From: Actinomycetota bacterium
GTDB lineage: Bacteria; Actinomycetota; Thermoleophilia; Gaiellales; Gaiellaceae
Reading direction: 5' to 3'
Length of the DNA: 51,705 bases
Assembly: GCA_005888315.1 (NCBI GenBank)
Contig: VAWH01000029.1
Location: 1 to 51,705, forward strand
Shown here piece after piece: positions 38,293 to 47,667 of the stretch. The notes below the pieces were generated by a model that worked only from the letters and a program-made list of their open reading frames with translations, had not been told where the DNA came from and did not search any database. The translations under genes and the position numbers were made by a program. The number at the start of each line of letters is the position of its first letter. Within the stretch, counting starts at the first letter, position 1.

Positions 38293-39348
38293 TCACCGCC
38301 GCTGAAACCGGCGCCCGCGTAGCTTGCGGCCACGTGGGGCCTGGGCCCGTTTCAGCGTCTCCAGCTCGTCGAGCGCCTCGCCGGCTCCGAGCACGACGCA
38401 CGTCAGCGGCGACTCGGCGCGAGCGACTTGCAGGCCTGTCTCGGCGCTAATTCGTACGTCGATGCCGCGAAGGAGCGCGCCGCCACCCGCGAGGATGATT
38501 CCCCGGTCGCTGATGTCGGCAGCAAGTTCGGGTGGAGTGCCTTCGAGCGTGTCTTTGACGGCGGTGACGATCCGCTGCACCGGAGCGTCGAGGGCTTGCC
38601 GAAGCTCTTCCGAGCCAAGCTCGAGCCGGCGCAGCATGCCGGTCTGCAGATCGCGTCCACCGACCAGGGACTCGAGCTCCTCCTCGAGCTGCCAGGCCGA
38701 GCCGGCGTCGAGCTTCGCGTGCTCGGCCGTCTCTTCGCCGATGAGCAGCCCGTACTGCGCCTGCACGTGCTTGGCGACCGCCTCGTCCATCTCGTAACCG
38801 CCGACCTTGATCGATTGCGAGCTGACGATCCCGCCGAGCGAGATCACGGCCACCTCGGTCGTCCCGCCACCGATGTCGACGATCATGCTTCCGCGCGGCT
38901 CGGCGACCGGCAGGCCCGCGCCGATCGCTGCCGCCATCGGCTCCTCGACGAGGTAGACGGCGCGAGCACCGGCGGCCAGCGTCGCCTCTTGGACGGCCTC
39001 CCGCTCAACTTTGGTGATCCCGCTGGGCACACAGAGGACGACCTGCGCGAGCGGCAGTCGGCCGCCGCCACCTTTGCGGATGAAGTGCCGCAGCATCTGC
39101 TCGGTCATCTCGAAGTCGGCGATCACCCCGTGCCTGAGCGGCCGGATCGCACGGATCGAGGCCGGCGTCCGGCCGATCATGCGGCTGGCGTCGGCTCCGA
39201 CGGCCTGGACCCGGCCGGTGCGGTCGTCGACGGCGACGACGGAGGGCTCGAAGACGACGATGCCCTCGCCGCGAACGAAGACGAGCGAGTTGGCGGTGCC
39301 GAGATCCACCGCAAGCTCTCGCCCGGCGAATGAACGAAGGAACGCCAC
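38293..39348 (-). CDS. MreB-like actin-fold protein
   Basis: The 351-residue protein has the full actin-family set: phosphate 1 VDLGTANSLVF, phosphate 2 IVDIGGGTTEVAVISLGG, adenosine motif ILAGGGALLRGID, and EEPMAAAIGAGL. MreB forms filaments that guide wall synthesis. No mreC, mreD or rodA accompanies it, so it may be an orphan paralogue. It stands on the minus strand inside the infB-rbfA region. Confidence 0.88.
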   Translation of the reverse strand: MAFLRSFAGRELAVDLGTANSLVFVRGEGIVVFEPSVVAVDDRTGRVQAVGADASRMIGRTPASIRAIRPLRHGVIADFEMTEQMLRHFIRKGGGGRLPLAQVVLCVPSGITKVEREAVQEATLAAGARAVYLVEEPMAAAIGAGLPVAEPRGSMIVDIGGGTTEVAVISLGGIVSSQSIKVGGYEMDEAVAKHVQAQYGLLIGEETAEHAKLDAGSAWQLEEELESLVGGRDLQTGMLRRLELGSEELRQALDAPVQRIVTAVKDTLEGTPPELAADISDRGIILAGGGALLRGIDVRISAETGLQVARAESPLTCVVLGAGEALDELETLKRAQAPRGRKLRGRRFQRR

Positions 39349-39423
39349 GAAGACCCCCGGGGAGCCTAGCGCTCGGCCGCCTCGTGCACGCCCGCTGAAG
39401 TGCGGGCAAGCAAGTCGCTTTTT

Positions 39424-39441
39424 TGCAACACTGACGTTGCA
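39424..39441 (+). promoter_or_regulatory. TetR-type operator
   Basis: TGCAAC, 6 nt, GTTGCA is a perfect inverted repeat whose last base is the A of the tetR ATG. It probably mediates autorepression. Confidence 0.65.
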
Positions 39442-40016
39442 TGCCGACGACAGAGACGATGCAGGCGACGATGGACGAGGCGCTGCGGCAGGCCACGATC
39501 GAGGTGCTGCGAGAGCGAGGTGTGGCCGAGTTGGCCGGCCGTGTGCGGTCGACGCTCTGGCGCCAGGGGGTGACGCGCGATTCCCTGATTGCCGCGCTCG
39601 TCGGCGAACTGGCAGAGGACTTCCGCTCGACGATGTACCCGATCCTGATGTCGAGCGGCACCGGGCGTGAGCGGTTGACTCGCGGCCTGGAAGCGCTCTG
39701 CGAGCTCCTCGATCGTCATCTCCCGCTGATGCTCGCGAGCGACGAGGCGTTCCACCAGCCGGAGGCTCCGGGTCAGCCGTCCGACTACCTCCACCCGTTC
39801 ATCCAGTTTCTCGGCGAAGGCGCGCGGGATGGATCGCTCGCGGTCGGCGAGGACGTCGTTCGCATAGCCGACATGGTTTTCAACGCAGTCGCCTGGCCGT
39901 ACGTCCACCTCCGGGGCCGGCACGGCTGGGAAGCCGACGAGGCCCGCGAGCGCCTCGTCGGGCTCGTTCTGAACGGCATCGTAGGGGCAGGCCACTCACG
40001 AAAGGAGCAGAAGTGA
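39441..40016 (+). CDS. TetR-family regulator with shortened DNA-binding domain
   Basis: The 191-residue protein has the flanks of a TetR helix-turn-helix (ALRQATIEVLRERG and STLWRQGVTRDSLIAAL) and a ligand domain (LDRHLPLMLASDEAFHQPEAP). Between RERG and STLW there are about 8 residues fewer than in relatives, so the helix before the recognition helix seems missing. The gene overlaps the HIT-like gene (GTGA). Confidence 0.8.
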   Translation: MPTTETMQATMDEALRQATIEVLRERGVAELAGRVRSTLWRQGVTRDSLIAALVGELAEDFRSTMYPILMSSGTGRERLTRGLEALCELLDRHLPLMLASDEAFHQPEAPGQPSDYLHPFIQFLGEGARDGSLAVGEDVVRIADMVFNAVAWPYVHLRGRHGWEADEARERLVGLVLNGIVGAGHSRKEQK

Positions 40017-40534
40017 GCACGCTTCCGTATCAAGAGCCGCTCGTCGTCCGGGAGCCCGGCCCACTGCAGATACCCGAGCCGGCGCGGCGCGGTGAGCCCG
40101 GCGGGCCGCCCTGCGCGATCTGCTCGGGGGAGACCCGGGCCGCGGTCTGGTCGGAGGAGAACTGGACGCTGCATCCACCGGCCCAGGGGAGCCTGGTCGG
40201 AGCCGTCTGGCTCGCCAGCCGTGTCCACGAGGACTCGTTCTCCGATCTTCCCGAGGAGGTGGCGTCCACGTTCGGACCGGTGGCGGCACGGATCGAGCGG
40301 GCGATCCTCTCACTCGACGATGTCGCGCGCGTTCACCTCTACCGCTGGGGCGACGGAGGTGCACACTTCCACGTCTGGTTCCTGCCGCGGCCGCTCGGAA
40401 TGCTCGAGGCCTCCGGGATGATGTTGCCGGTGTGGGAGGACGTGTTGCCCAACGTGGCCGACTCCGGACTGGCCGAGGCGGCGGAGCGCTGGCCCGCCGG
40501 CTCGGTACCGGCGACGCCGTCGTCATCGGGTTGA
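40013..40534 (+). CDS. HIT-like family protein
   Basis: The 173-residue protein has a CxxC (CAICSG) and the histidine-triad-like GGAHFHVWFLPRP. HIT proteins are nucleotide hydrolases or transferases. The last 34 codons overlap the permease frame if that starts at its GTG. Substrate unknown. Confidence 0.7.
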   Translation: MSTLPYQEPLVVREPGPLQIPEPARRGEPGGPPCAICSGETRAAVWSEENWTLHPPAQGSLVGAVWLASRVHEDSFSDLPEEVASTFGPVAARIERAILSLDDVARVHLYRWGDGGAHFHVWFLPRPLGMLEASGMMLPVWEDVLPNVADSGLAEAAERWPAGSVPATPSSSG

Positions 40535-41736
40535 GCTCGATGATCGGCGCGGGGGTCTTCTCGGCGTTTGGGCCGGCGGCGAGGGCCGCCGGCAGCGGCC
40601 TGCTCATCGGCCTGGCGATCGCGGGCGGAGTCGCCTACTGCAACGCGGTCGCCTCGGCACAGCTTGCTGCGCAGTATCCGACGTCTGGCGGCACGTACGT
40701 CTACGGCCGCGAGCGGCTCGGCGAGTGGTGGGGGTTCGTCGCCGGCTGGGGCTTCGTGATCGGGAAGACGGCGTCCTGCGCGGCCATGGCGCTGACGTTC
40801 GCGTCCTACGCGGCCGGCGGGCCGCTTTGGGCCAACCGTCTCGTGGCTGTTGCCGCCGTGGTCGCTCTCACGGCCGCCAACTACCACGGGATCTCGCGGA
40901 CGGTCGAGGCGGCGTGGGTGTTGGTCGGCCTCTCGATTCTCGCGCTCGTCGTCGTCGTGCTGGCGATCGCGACGTCGGGTCATACCCACGGCGGTATCGG
41001 GTCTTCGTCGTTCGGCGCCTACGGCGTCTTGCAGTCCGCCGGACTGCTCTTCTTTGCATTCGCGGGCTACGCGCGGATCGCGACGCTCGGCGAGGAGGTG
41101 AGGAAGCCGGAGGAGACGATTCCGCGCGCCGTGCCGATCGCCCTCGGAATCGCGCTCGCTCTCTATCTCGCCGTCGGCGTCGCGGCGCTGGTGGGTGCAG
41201 GACCGGCGGCACTGGCCGGAAGCGTCCGCCCGCTCGCGACCGCCGTCAACGCCGGGGGCGCCGCCTGGGCGCTGCCCGTCGTGCGGATCGGCGCAGCCGT
41301 TGCGAGCCTCGGAGCCCTGCTGGCGCTGATCGCCGGCGTGGCCAGGACGACCCTCGCGATGGCGCGCAACAGCGACCTGCCGCGCTGGCTTGCGTCCGTT
41401 CACCCGCGCTACAGCGTTCCCGATCACGCCGAGCTCCTCATCGGCGCCGCCGTCGTCGTGCTGGTGCTGACGACCGATCTGCGCAACGCGATCGGCTTCT
41501 CCTCGTTCGGCGTGCTGCTCTACTACGCGATCGCCAACGCGTCGGCATACACCCAGCCGCAGCAGCGGCGGCGTTGGCCGCGCGGACTCAACGTCGTCGG
41601 CCTGGTCGGCTGCGTCATTCTCGTCGCGACGCTGCCATGGTCGGCGATCACGGCCGGCGTCGCCGTCATAGCCGTGGGCCTTCTCGGCCGGTCGCTCGCA
41701 GTGAGGCGCCGCCGCTTTCAGTGCGAGGCCGATTGA
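40432..41736 (+). CDS. APC-superfamily amino acid permease
   Basis: The protein is about 415-434 residues with about twelve membrane helices. The APC start VVIGLSSMIGAGVFSAFGPAA and FAFAGYARIATLGEEVRKPEETIPRA are diagnostic. It probably imports or exchanges amino acids or amines. The first available GTG (40432) gives a 103-nt overlap with the HIT gene. The family N terminus matches a CTG at 40489 (LARRLGTGDAV), so the true start is uncertain. Confidence 0.85.
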   Translation: MGGRVAQRGRLRTGRGGGALARRLGTGDAVVIGLSSMIGAGVFSAFGPAARAAGSGLLIGLAIAGGVAYCNAVASAQLAAQYPTSGGTYVYGRERLGEWWGFVAGWGFVIGKTASCAAMALTFASYAAGGPLWANRLVAVAAVVALTAANYHGISRTVEAAWVLVGLSILALVVVVLAIATSGHTHGGIGSSSFGAYGVLQSAGLLFFAFAGYARIATLGEEVRKPEETIPRAVPIALGIALALYLAVGVAALVGAGPAALAGSVRPLATAVNAGGAAWALPVVRIGAAVASLGALLALIAGVARTTLAMARNSDLPRWLASVHPRYSVPDHAELLIGAAVVVLVLTTDLRNAIGFSSFGVLLYYAIANASAYTQPQQRRRWPRGLNVVGLVGCVILVATLPWSAITAGVAVIAVGLLGRSLAVRRRRFQCEAD

Positions 41737-41745
41737 ATACGGTGC

Positions 41746-42090
41746 ATGAGCGACCGAATGCGGCGCGTTAACGAGGCGGTCCGGCAAGTGCTCTCGGAAG
41801 CGGTCGGGGAGCTGAAGGACCCTCGGATCGGCTTCGTGACCGTCACCGGAGTCAAGACCTCGGCGGACCTGCGGCACGCGCGGGTTTACGTGAGTGTCTT
41901 CGGACCTGAGGCCCAGCAGCGCAAGAGCCTGGCGGGTCTGGAGGCGGCGCACGGCGTTCTGCAGGGCCGGCTCGCGCGCGAGCTCCGGCTTAAGAGAACA
42001 CCACAACTCGCGTTCGAATACGATCCGACGGTCGAGCGCGGGGTCCGCATGACGCAGCTGATCGATGAGCTCGCCCCAGACGACGAGTGA
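41746..42090 (+). CDS. rbfA: Ribosome-binding factor A
   Basis: The 114-residue RbfA (RVNEAVRQVLSEAVGELKDPRIGFVTVTGVKTSADLRHARVYVS) is a KH-like cold-shock factor for 16S rRNA maturation. It restarts the nusA-infB-rbfA cluster after the interruption. Confidence 0.94.
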   Translation: MSDRMRRVNEAVRQVLSEAVGELKDPRIGFVTVTGVKTSADLRHARVYVSVFGPEAQQRKSLAGLEAAHGVLQGRLARELRLKRTPQLAFEYDPTVERGVRMTQLIDELAPDDE

Positions 42091-43069
42091 GGTAGCGGCG
42101 GTCGCGGACGCGATTCGCTCGCGCGACCGCTTTTTGCTCGTCACCCACGAGAACCCCGACGGGGACGCACTCGGCTCCATCCTGGCGCTGAAGCTAGCGC
42201 TCGACCAGCTCGGCAAAGACAGCGTCATGTACCTCTACGGCGACGCGCCGCTGCCCGCCGAGTACTCGTTCATGCCGCTCGCCGAGCTGCGGCGCCGGCT
42301 GCCGGACGACTGGCGCGACCGGGTTCTGATCGCCGTCGATTGCGCGAATGAGAGCCGGATCGGACCTGAGCCGGAACCCCTCGCCGGGGCGCCGCTCGTG
42401 CTCGACATCGACCACCACCACGACAACTCGCGTTTCGGCCAGCTCAACCTGATCGTCCCGAACGCCTCCTCGACGGGGGAGGTGCTGCGCGACCTCTTCG
42501 CGGAGCTCGAGGTCGAGCTCTCGCCGGAGATCGCCGAGGCTCTCTACATCGCCCTCGTCACCGACACGGGCCGCTTTCAGTACTCGAACACGAGCGCGAA
42601 GGCGCTGCGTCTTGCCGCCGAGCTGGTCGAGGCGGGCGCCGACGTCCACCGCATCTTCAGGGGCGTGTACGAGACCGTCCAGTTCGCGAAGCTGAAGCTG
42701 CTCGCGCGCGCGCTCGAGCGGGCGCAGATCTACGACGGCGGCCGCCTTGTCGTCTCGTATCTGCTGCGGAGCGACTTCGCCGACATCGGCGCGGCCGAGG
42801 CGTACTCGGAGGGAATCATCGACTACCTCCGTGCGGTCGAGGGCGCAGACATGGCCGCGCTGATCCGCGAGCCGCCGCGCTCCAATGGGCCGACCCGGCG
42901 GGTCAGCCTCCGCGCGAGCAACGACGAGCTCGACGTCTCCGCAATCGCACGTAAGTCGGGAGGTGGGGGTCACCGCCAGGCGGCGGGCTTCTCGAGCGAC
43001 GCCTCGGTCGAGGAGATCACGGACTTCATCCAGCGCGAGTTCCTCGCGAGTGCCCCCACGCGGACATGA
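42065..43069 (+). CDS. nrnA: DHH-family nanoRNase / pAp phosphatase
   Basis: The 334-residue protein has DHH motifs (THENPDGDALGS, VDCAN, IDHHHDN, VTDTGRF) and a DHHA1 domain ending KSGGGGHRQAAGFS. It degrades oligonucleotides of 2-5 nt and pAp. ATG 42065 overlaps rbfA by 26 nt. Confidence 0.9.
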   Translation: MSSPQTTSEVAAVADAIRSRDRFLLVTHENPDGDALGSILALKLALDQLGKDSVMYLYGDAPLPAEYSFMPLAELRRRLPDDWRDRVLIAVDCANESRIGPEPEPLAGAPLVLDIDHHHDNSRFGQLNLIVPNASSTGEVLRDLFAELEVELSPEIAEALYIALVTDTGRFQYSNTSAKALRLAAELVEAGADVHRIFRGVYETVQFAKLKLLARALERAQIYDGGRLVVSYLLRSDFADIGAAEAYSEGIIDYLRAVEGADMAALIREPPRSNGPTRRVSLRASNDELDVSAIARKSGGGGHRQAAGFSSDASVEEITDFIQREFLASAPTRT

Positions 43070-43133
43070 GCTCCTTTCATGATGGGGCCTGCCACGGGTT
43101 GTCCGGCGCGGCTCGGGGGCACAGCGCTTCATC

Positions 43134-43820
43134 GTGAAGAGAGCTCTGAGTCCCAGCGGCCTGATCCTCGTCGACAAGCCGGCGGGGCCGTCCTCATTCG
43201 CGATCGTCGCCGAGATGCGAAGGTGCACCGGCGCTCGTACCGGCCATGCCGGCACGCTTGATCCGTTCGCGACGGGCCTATTGATTTTGTTGTCCGGTGC
43301 GGCAACTAAGTTGGCCTCGTGCTTCGTCGGCCTGGACAAGCGTTACGTCACGGATGTGGATCTGAGGGCGCGGACCTCGACCGGGGATCCCGAGGGCGAG
43401 ATCGTCGAACGCTCGGAGGCTCCGGAGGCGGACGAGCTTGCGCGGCGGCTCGAGCCCCTCCGCGGCGAGATCGAGCTGCCGATCCCGGCTGCATCCGCGG
43501 TCAAGATCAGCGGTGAGCGCGCTTACCGCCTGCACCGGCGCGGCGTCGAGGTGGAGATGCCGCTCCGCCGGTCGCGTGTGGACGCGCTCGACGTCATCGC
43601 GTATAGAGACGGCGTCGCACGCCTCGATCTCCGGGTCAGCTCGGGCACGTACGTGCGAGCCATCGCCGAGGAGCTGGGCGGCCATTGTGTGACCCTGCGC
43701 CGAACCGAGGTCGGACCGTTCACGGTCGCAGAAGCAGACCCGGGGCGGATCCTGCCGCCGGAGCAGGCGCTGGCGCGGATCGGGCGCACTGCCAACGGCG
43801 ACGTGGGAGGGACCACCTGA
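43134..43820 (+). CDS. truB: tRNA pseudouridine55 synthase, short form
   Basis: The 228-residue TruB has the catalytic D43 in GHAGTLDPFATGLL, KRYV and VSSGTYVRAIAEELG. It is about 70 residues shorter than E. coli TruB and seems to lack the C-terminal PUA-type domain. It starts at GTG 43134. Confidence 0.93.
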   Translation: MKRALSPSGLILVDKPAGPSSFAIVAEMRRCTGARTGHAGTLDPFATGLLILLSGAATKLASCFVGLDKRYVTDVDLRARTSTGDPEGEIVERSEAPEADELARRLEPLRGEIELPIPAASAVKISGERAYRLHRRGVEVEMPLRRSRVDALDVIAYRDGVARLDLRVSSGTYVRAIAEELGGHCVTLRRTEVGPFTVAEADPGRILPPEQALARIGRTANGDVGGTT

Positions 43821-44689
43821 GGGTCGTCCGCGCCCCGAGCGAGCTCGACGCGCGTCCGCGTTCCGTCGCCCTCGGCACCTTCGACGGCGTCCATCTAGGC
43901 CACCGGCGAGTGCTCGAGACCGCCCTGTCGACGGCGCCTGAGCTCGCGCCGACGGTAGTGACCTTCTGGCCGCACCCGCGGATCGTGCTGGGCAACGAGG
44001 TCGGCCTCCTGACGACGCTCGACCGGCGCCTCGAGCTGCTGGCCGAGGCCGGCGTCGGCGAGACGCTGGTGGTCGAGTTCACGGTCGAGCTGGCACAGAT
44101 GGAGCCGGAAGCGTTCGTCGACGAGCTGCTGCGCCCGATCGGGAGCCAGGTCGTCGTCGCGGGAGCCGACTTCCGCTTCGGCCGGAGCCGGCGCGGCGAT
44201 CTCGACACCTTCGAGCAACTCGGCCTCACGGTCCGGCGCGTCGACCTCTTCCCTGGCGTCTCGTCGACGGCGATCCGCGCGCTGTTGGCGGAAGGCGACC
44301 TCGAGGGCGCGTCGCGGCTGCTCGGCCGCCCGCCCGAGGTCGACGGCACCGTCGTCGCCGGCGACGCCCGCGGGGGAACGCTCGGTTATCCGACCGCCAA
44401 CCTGCGCGTGGATCCGGACCTGCTCGTGCCCGCGTACGGGATCTATGCCGGCTGGGTCGCCGGCCATCGCGCCGCGGTCTCGATCGGTACGAACCCGCAT
44501 TACGGAGGCCGCGAACGCCGAGTCGAGGCGTTCCTGCTCGATTTCGACGGCGATCTCTACGGAGAACGCCTGATCGTGGAGCTCTGGCGCCGCCTGCGGG
44601 ACGAGCAGGCGTTCGTGAGCGAGGAAGAGTTGGTCGCCCAGATAGCGCGCGATGTCGAGGCGACACAGGCGGCCGAGCGGCCGCTTTGA
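43817..44689 (+). CDS. ribF: Riboflavin kinase / FAD synthetase, CTG start
   Basis: The bifunctional RibF has an N-terminal adenylyltransferase (GTFDGVHLGHR at 20-30, WPHP, ADFRFGRSRRG, SSTAIR) and a C-terminal kinase (GTLGYPTANL, GIYAGWV). It makes FMN and FAD. The only fitting start is CTG 43817, which overlaps the truB stop (CTGA) and has GGGAGGG 5 nt upstream. The product is 290 residues. Confidence 0.93.
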   Translation: MRVVRAPSELDARPRSVALGTFDGVHLGHRRVLETALSTAPELAPTVVTFWPHPRIVLGNEVGLLTTLDRRLELLAEAGVGETLVVEFTVELAQMEPEAFVDELLRPIGSQVVVAGADFRFGRSRRGDLDTFEQLGLTVRRVDLFPGVSSTAIRALLAEGDLEGASRLLGRPPEVDGTVVAGDARGGTLGYPTANLRVDPDLLVPAYGIYAGWVAGHRAAVSIGTNPHYGGRERRVEAFLLDFDGDLYGERLIVELWRRLRDEQAFVSEEELVAQIARDVEATQAAERPL

Positions 44690-44753
44690 GGTATGCCCTC
44701 GGCACAGGAGGCCCACGGCACAAGTTTCCGCAAATCACGGAATCTTGCTTGGC

Positions 44754-44984
44754 ATGGGGGGTACAGACCGTGCGCACAGTCGGCCGACGGTGGACGTGCT
44801 GCATACCGTGCGCTGCCTCGCTTGCCGCGCTGTCTACTCGAAGCCGGCTCGCGGTGGCATCGTCACCTCCAACCCGGGCTGCCCGGAATGCGGCTACGTG
44901 GGCTGGGTGAGGCCCTCGTCGGCTACGGGACCCGCGCTGCGGCGCCGCTTCGACGCGGATCGCCGGCGGCGTCGTTCGGCGTGA
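44754..44984 (+). CDS. Small zinc-ribbon protein
   Basis: The 76-residue product contains CLACRAVYSK and NPGCPECGYVGWV, two CxxC knuckles of a zinc ribbon, and a basic tail. Function unknown. The start may be ATG 44754 or GTG 44793. The 3' end overlaps the convergent gamma-glutamyltransferase by 62 nt. An inverted repeat TTCCG-N7-CGGAA (44726-44742) upstream could be regulatory. Confidence 0.6.
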   Translation: MGGTDRAHSRPTVDVLHTVRCLACRAVYSKPARGGIVTSNPGCPECGYVGWVRPSSATGPALRRRFDADRRRRRSA

Positions 44985-46311
44985 CGAGGCTGACGCCGCC
45001 GAAAAAGTGATGCTGCGCCGGCCAGATGCGCACCGCGAAGCCTTCCCGTTCGAGCGCGGCGACGGCCGCCTCCGAGAAACCGGGCTCGACCTGAACGCGA
45101 CCGCCTGACGCGTGCAGCCGCGGCCGAGCCACGGCTTCGCCCGGGGACAGGCCCTCGTCGAGCACCCCCGCCGCGACCTGGATCAGCGCACCGCGAAGCC
45201 GCGTTCCGCCGGCCGCTCCGATCGCGAGCTCGAGGGCGTTGTCTCCGAGGACCAGGGTCGGCGCCATCATGCTGCCCATGCGCTCCCCGGCCTCGAGCGC
45301 TCCGCGGACGAGATCGGCCTCGCCGAGCATGCTGTTCAGGTGCAGATCGAATCCGGGCAGGAAATCGCCCGAGCCGAGCCCGAGGCTGGTGGTCAGAACG
45401 CACGCACTCCCATCCCCATCGACGACGGTGATGTTCGTCGTGTCGCCGACCCCGTCCGGGCCCTCGCGGTCGAGGATCCGCGCCAGGATGAGGGCGCGCT
45501 CGGCCTCCGAGAGCTCGGCTAACCGCGGAACGCGGGGGAGCGCGTCCGGCACGCCGGAGAGATCATCTCGCGTGTAGACCCGCGCGTCGAGGTAGGCGAC
45601 CTCGTCGGGGGCGCTCCACTCGGCGCGGTAGGCCTCGAGGTCCTCCCGCGTGACGAGACCTCCGCGCTCGCGCATCAGCGCCAGCAGCACGTCGGCGATC
45701 GAGCCCGAATACGCCGAGGCCGCGCCCTCTTCCGCGAGGAGCTCGAGCGCGCGCACGAGTCCCGGCTGCTCGAGGCGCTCGCCCGCGGCGAGAAGAGAAC
45801 CACGAGGCGCGTAGATCCGGGCGCCCTCGTTCATCGTCATCACCGTGGCGAGCATGGCCAGGCACGAGGCCTGTGCGGGCGTCATCTCGACGCCGGCGCG
45901 CGCGAGCCGCAGTGCCGGTTCGACGAGCCGTGTCCACTCGAGCCGTCCATGGCGGCGCCAGAGCTCGGCGAGGCCGGCCGGCACGCCCGGGACCCCGCAG
46001 GAGGCGATCCCGACCGCGTAATGGACGAGCTCGGCGCCGAAGGGAACGTCGAGCTCGAGCAGCGCGGCCTCGCGCCGTTCGGCGCCGAGGCCCGGGACGG
46101 CGACGAAGAAGTCAAGGTTCTCGGCGCTTCCGCCCGTGCCGTCGTAGTAGATCGCGTGCCCGCCGCCGAGCAGACCCGTCATCACGGTCTCCGCGACGCA
46201 CGAGGCAAGCGAGGCCGCCACGGCGGCGTCCGCGGCGCTGCCGCCCGCTCTTAGCATCTCGATCCCGGCCTCGACGGTCGCGGGGTGGCCGGCTGCGATC
46301 GCGCTCGTCAC
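44923..46311 (-). CDS. ggt: Gamma-glutamyltransferase family protein
   Basis: The 462-residue N-terminal nucleophile hydrolase has the start AAGHPATVEAGIEMLRAGGSAADAAVA, the autocleavage site GDTTNITVVD (T291), and GSMMAPTLVL / AAGGTRLRGALIQV. It processes glutathione or gamma-glutamyl peptides. There is no signal peptide. It begins at GTG 46311 over the stop of the serine hydrolase, so the two form one unit for peptide breakdown. Confidence 0.88.
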   Translation of the reverse strand: MTSAIAAGHPATVEAGIEMLRAGGSAADAAVAASLASCVAETVMTGLLGGGHAIYYDGTGGSAENLDFFVAVPGLGAERREAALLELDVPFGAELVHYAVGIASCGVPGVPAGLAELWRRHGRLEWTRLVEPALRLARAGVEMTPAQASCLAMLATVMTMNEGARIYAPRGSLLAAGERLEQPGLVRALELLAEEGAASAYSGSIADVLLALMRERGGLVTREDLEAYRAEWSAPDEVAYLDARVYTRDDLSGVPDALPRVPRLAELSEAERALILARILDREGPDGVGDTTNITVVDGDGSACVLTTSLGLGSGDFLPGFDLHLNSMLGEADLVRGALEAGERMGSMMAPTLVLGDNALELAIGAAGGTRLRGALIQVAAGVLDEGLSPGEAVARPRLHASGGRVQVEPGFSEAAVAALEREGFAVRIWPAQHHFFGGVSLVTPNDAAGDPRRSGAAARVP

Positions 46312-47567
46312 TCGGTCCGCGCGGCGAGACGGCCGAGGAAGCGTACGAATCCTTCTCGGGGAAAATCGAAGCGCTCGCTTCGCCATTCGCCGTCGGGGAT
46401 CTCGAACTCCCGCTCGGCAACGGGGCGTCCGTGCACCGTTGGATAGACCTGGGTTTCCCGGCTGAACGGGTCGACCTCGGCGGCGGCGATGCTCAACCCG
46501 CCGTCTTCGGTGGCGATCTCGAGCTCGAAGTCCTGTCCCTGGTACCGGCCGGTCAGCGCCGCAAGCTCGGCGATCGAAAGGTCCCGTTCGGCGACCCGCG
46601 CCGGGCCCAGACCGAGGCGCTCGAGTACGTCCCGGATCGCCGCGCTGCCGCGGCTCGAGTTCGTGAGTGCCGCGACGGCGACGCGGTCCTGCGGCACCAG
46701 CAGGAGCAGCGACTGGAAGCCGACGGCCGAGCCCGCATGCTCGACGGTCGGCAGAGCCCGCGTCTCGGCCAGCAACCAGCCGAGCCCGTAGCTGCCGCCG
46801 GCGAGCGCGATCTGCGGGCGCTGCATCTCGGCGATCGACGCAGGCGTCAGCGGGCCGGGGCCGCCGAGGTGATGCGCCGCGAAGCGCAACAGGTCCGTAA
46901 CCGAGGACCAGAGCCCGCCGGACGGCCGCCGCACGCGTGGGTACGTCTTCTCCGTCGTCGCGTGCTCGGCCGCGCCGGGCTCGACCTGGTCGTGGCCTCG
47001 CGCCGACTGCTCCGCTTCGAAGCCCGTCAACCGGAGCCCGAGCGGGTCGAGCACGCGGGTGCGCATCGCCTCCTCGAAGCTCGTGCCCAAGGCCCGCGCG
47101 ATCGCAGCCGCGACGAACCAGAAGCCGGCGTTGCAGTACGAAAAGAGCTCGCCCGGCCCGACAGGCAACAGCTCCGGCTTGCCCTCCGTCAGCCTCAGAA
47201 GCGCGTCGTCCGCGTCGCCGAACCCGTCGAGCGGCTCCGGCCACTCGCACGCGAGTCCGCCCTGGTGGCTGAGCAACTGCCTGACGGTCGCGTCGAGCTT
47301 CGATCGCGGCGGCCGCTCGTCGAGCGCCAAGAGCCCGTCCTGGACGAGCGTCATCGCCAACGTTGCCGTGAACGGCTTCGTGATCGACGCGATCTGGAAG
47401 ACGGTGTCCGGCGAGACGGTCTCGGGACGGCCGAGCTCGCAGAGCCCGTCAGCCGCGCTCACTGTCTCGCCGTCTCGCCATATTCCCACCGCGATCCCGG
47501 GCACGTTCCAGCGCTCCCGCGCCTCTGCGGCCCAGTCCGCCAACCGTTCCGCCGAAAGCCACTCCAT
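46308..47567 (-). CDS. Serine hydrolase (class C beta-lactamase fold)
   Basis: The 419-residue protein has SITK (S61/K64), YCN (Y144-N146) and HAGSAVG, the three motifs of AmpC-like hydrolases, plus a C-terminal beta domain. Members act as D-amino-acid peptidases, esterases or lactamases. No signal peptide is seen, so a cytoplasmic peptidase or esterase is more likely than antibiotic resistance. Confidence 0.85.
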   Translation of the reverse strand: MEWLSAERLADWAAEARERWNVPGIAVGIWRDGETVSAADGLCELGRPETVSPDTVFQIASITKPFTATLAMTLVQDGLLALDERPPRSKLDATVRQLLSHQGGLACEWPEPLDGFGDADDALLRLTEGKPELLPVGPGELFSYCNAGFWFVAAAIARALGTSFEEAMRTRVLDPLGLRLTGFEAEQSARGHDQVEPGAAEHATTEKTYPRVRRPSGGLWSSVTDLLRFAAHHLGGPGPLTPASIAEMQRPQIALAGGSYGLGWLLAETRALPTVEHAGSAVGFQSLLLLVPQDRVAVAALTNSSRGSAAIRDVLERLGLGPARVAERDLSIAELAALTGRYQGQDFELEIATEDGGLSIAAAEVDPFSRETQVYPTVHGRPVAEREFEIPDGEWRSERFDFPREGFVRFLGRLAARTE

Positions 47568-47667
47568 CGGGCGGCTGCTACCCTACTGCGAGCCCGCAGC
47601 CCCGGCCGTGCGCGTTCCTTGGCGCGCCGTGCGGAGACCGCGGAGACGCACATCTAGGAGGACGTGA

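Noticed and set aside
39388-39426. A further copy of the intergenic repeat (GCCCGC..GCGGGC with AAGCAAG)
   Set aside because: Only one stem matches loosely; the GGCATCGC hairpin and the CCGGGTTTA block are missing.
46308-47567. Antibiotic resistance beta-lactamase
   Set aside because: The SxxK/YxN motifs are shared by many esterases and peptidases; there is no signal peptide, and the partner is a gamma-glutamyltransferase.
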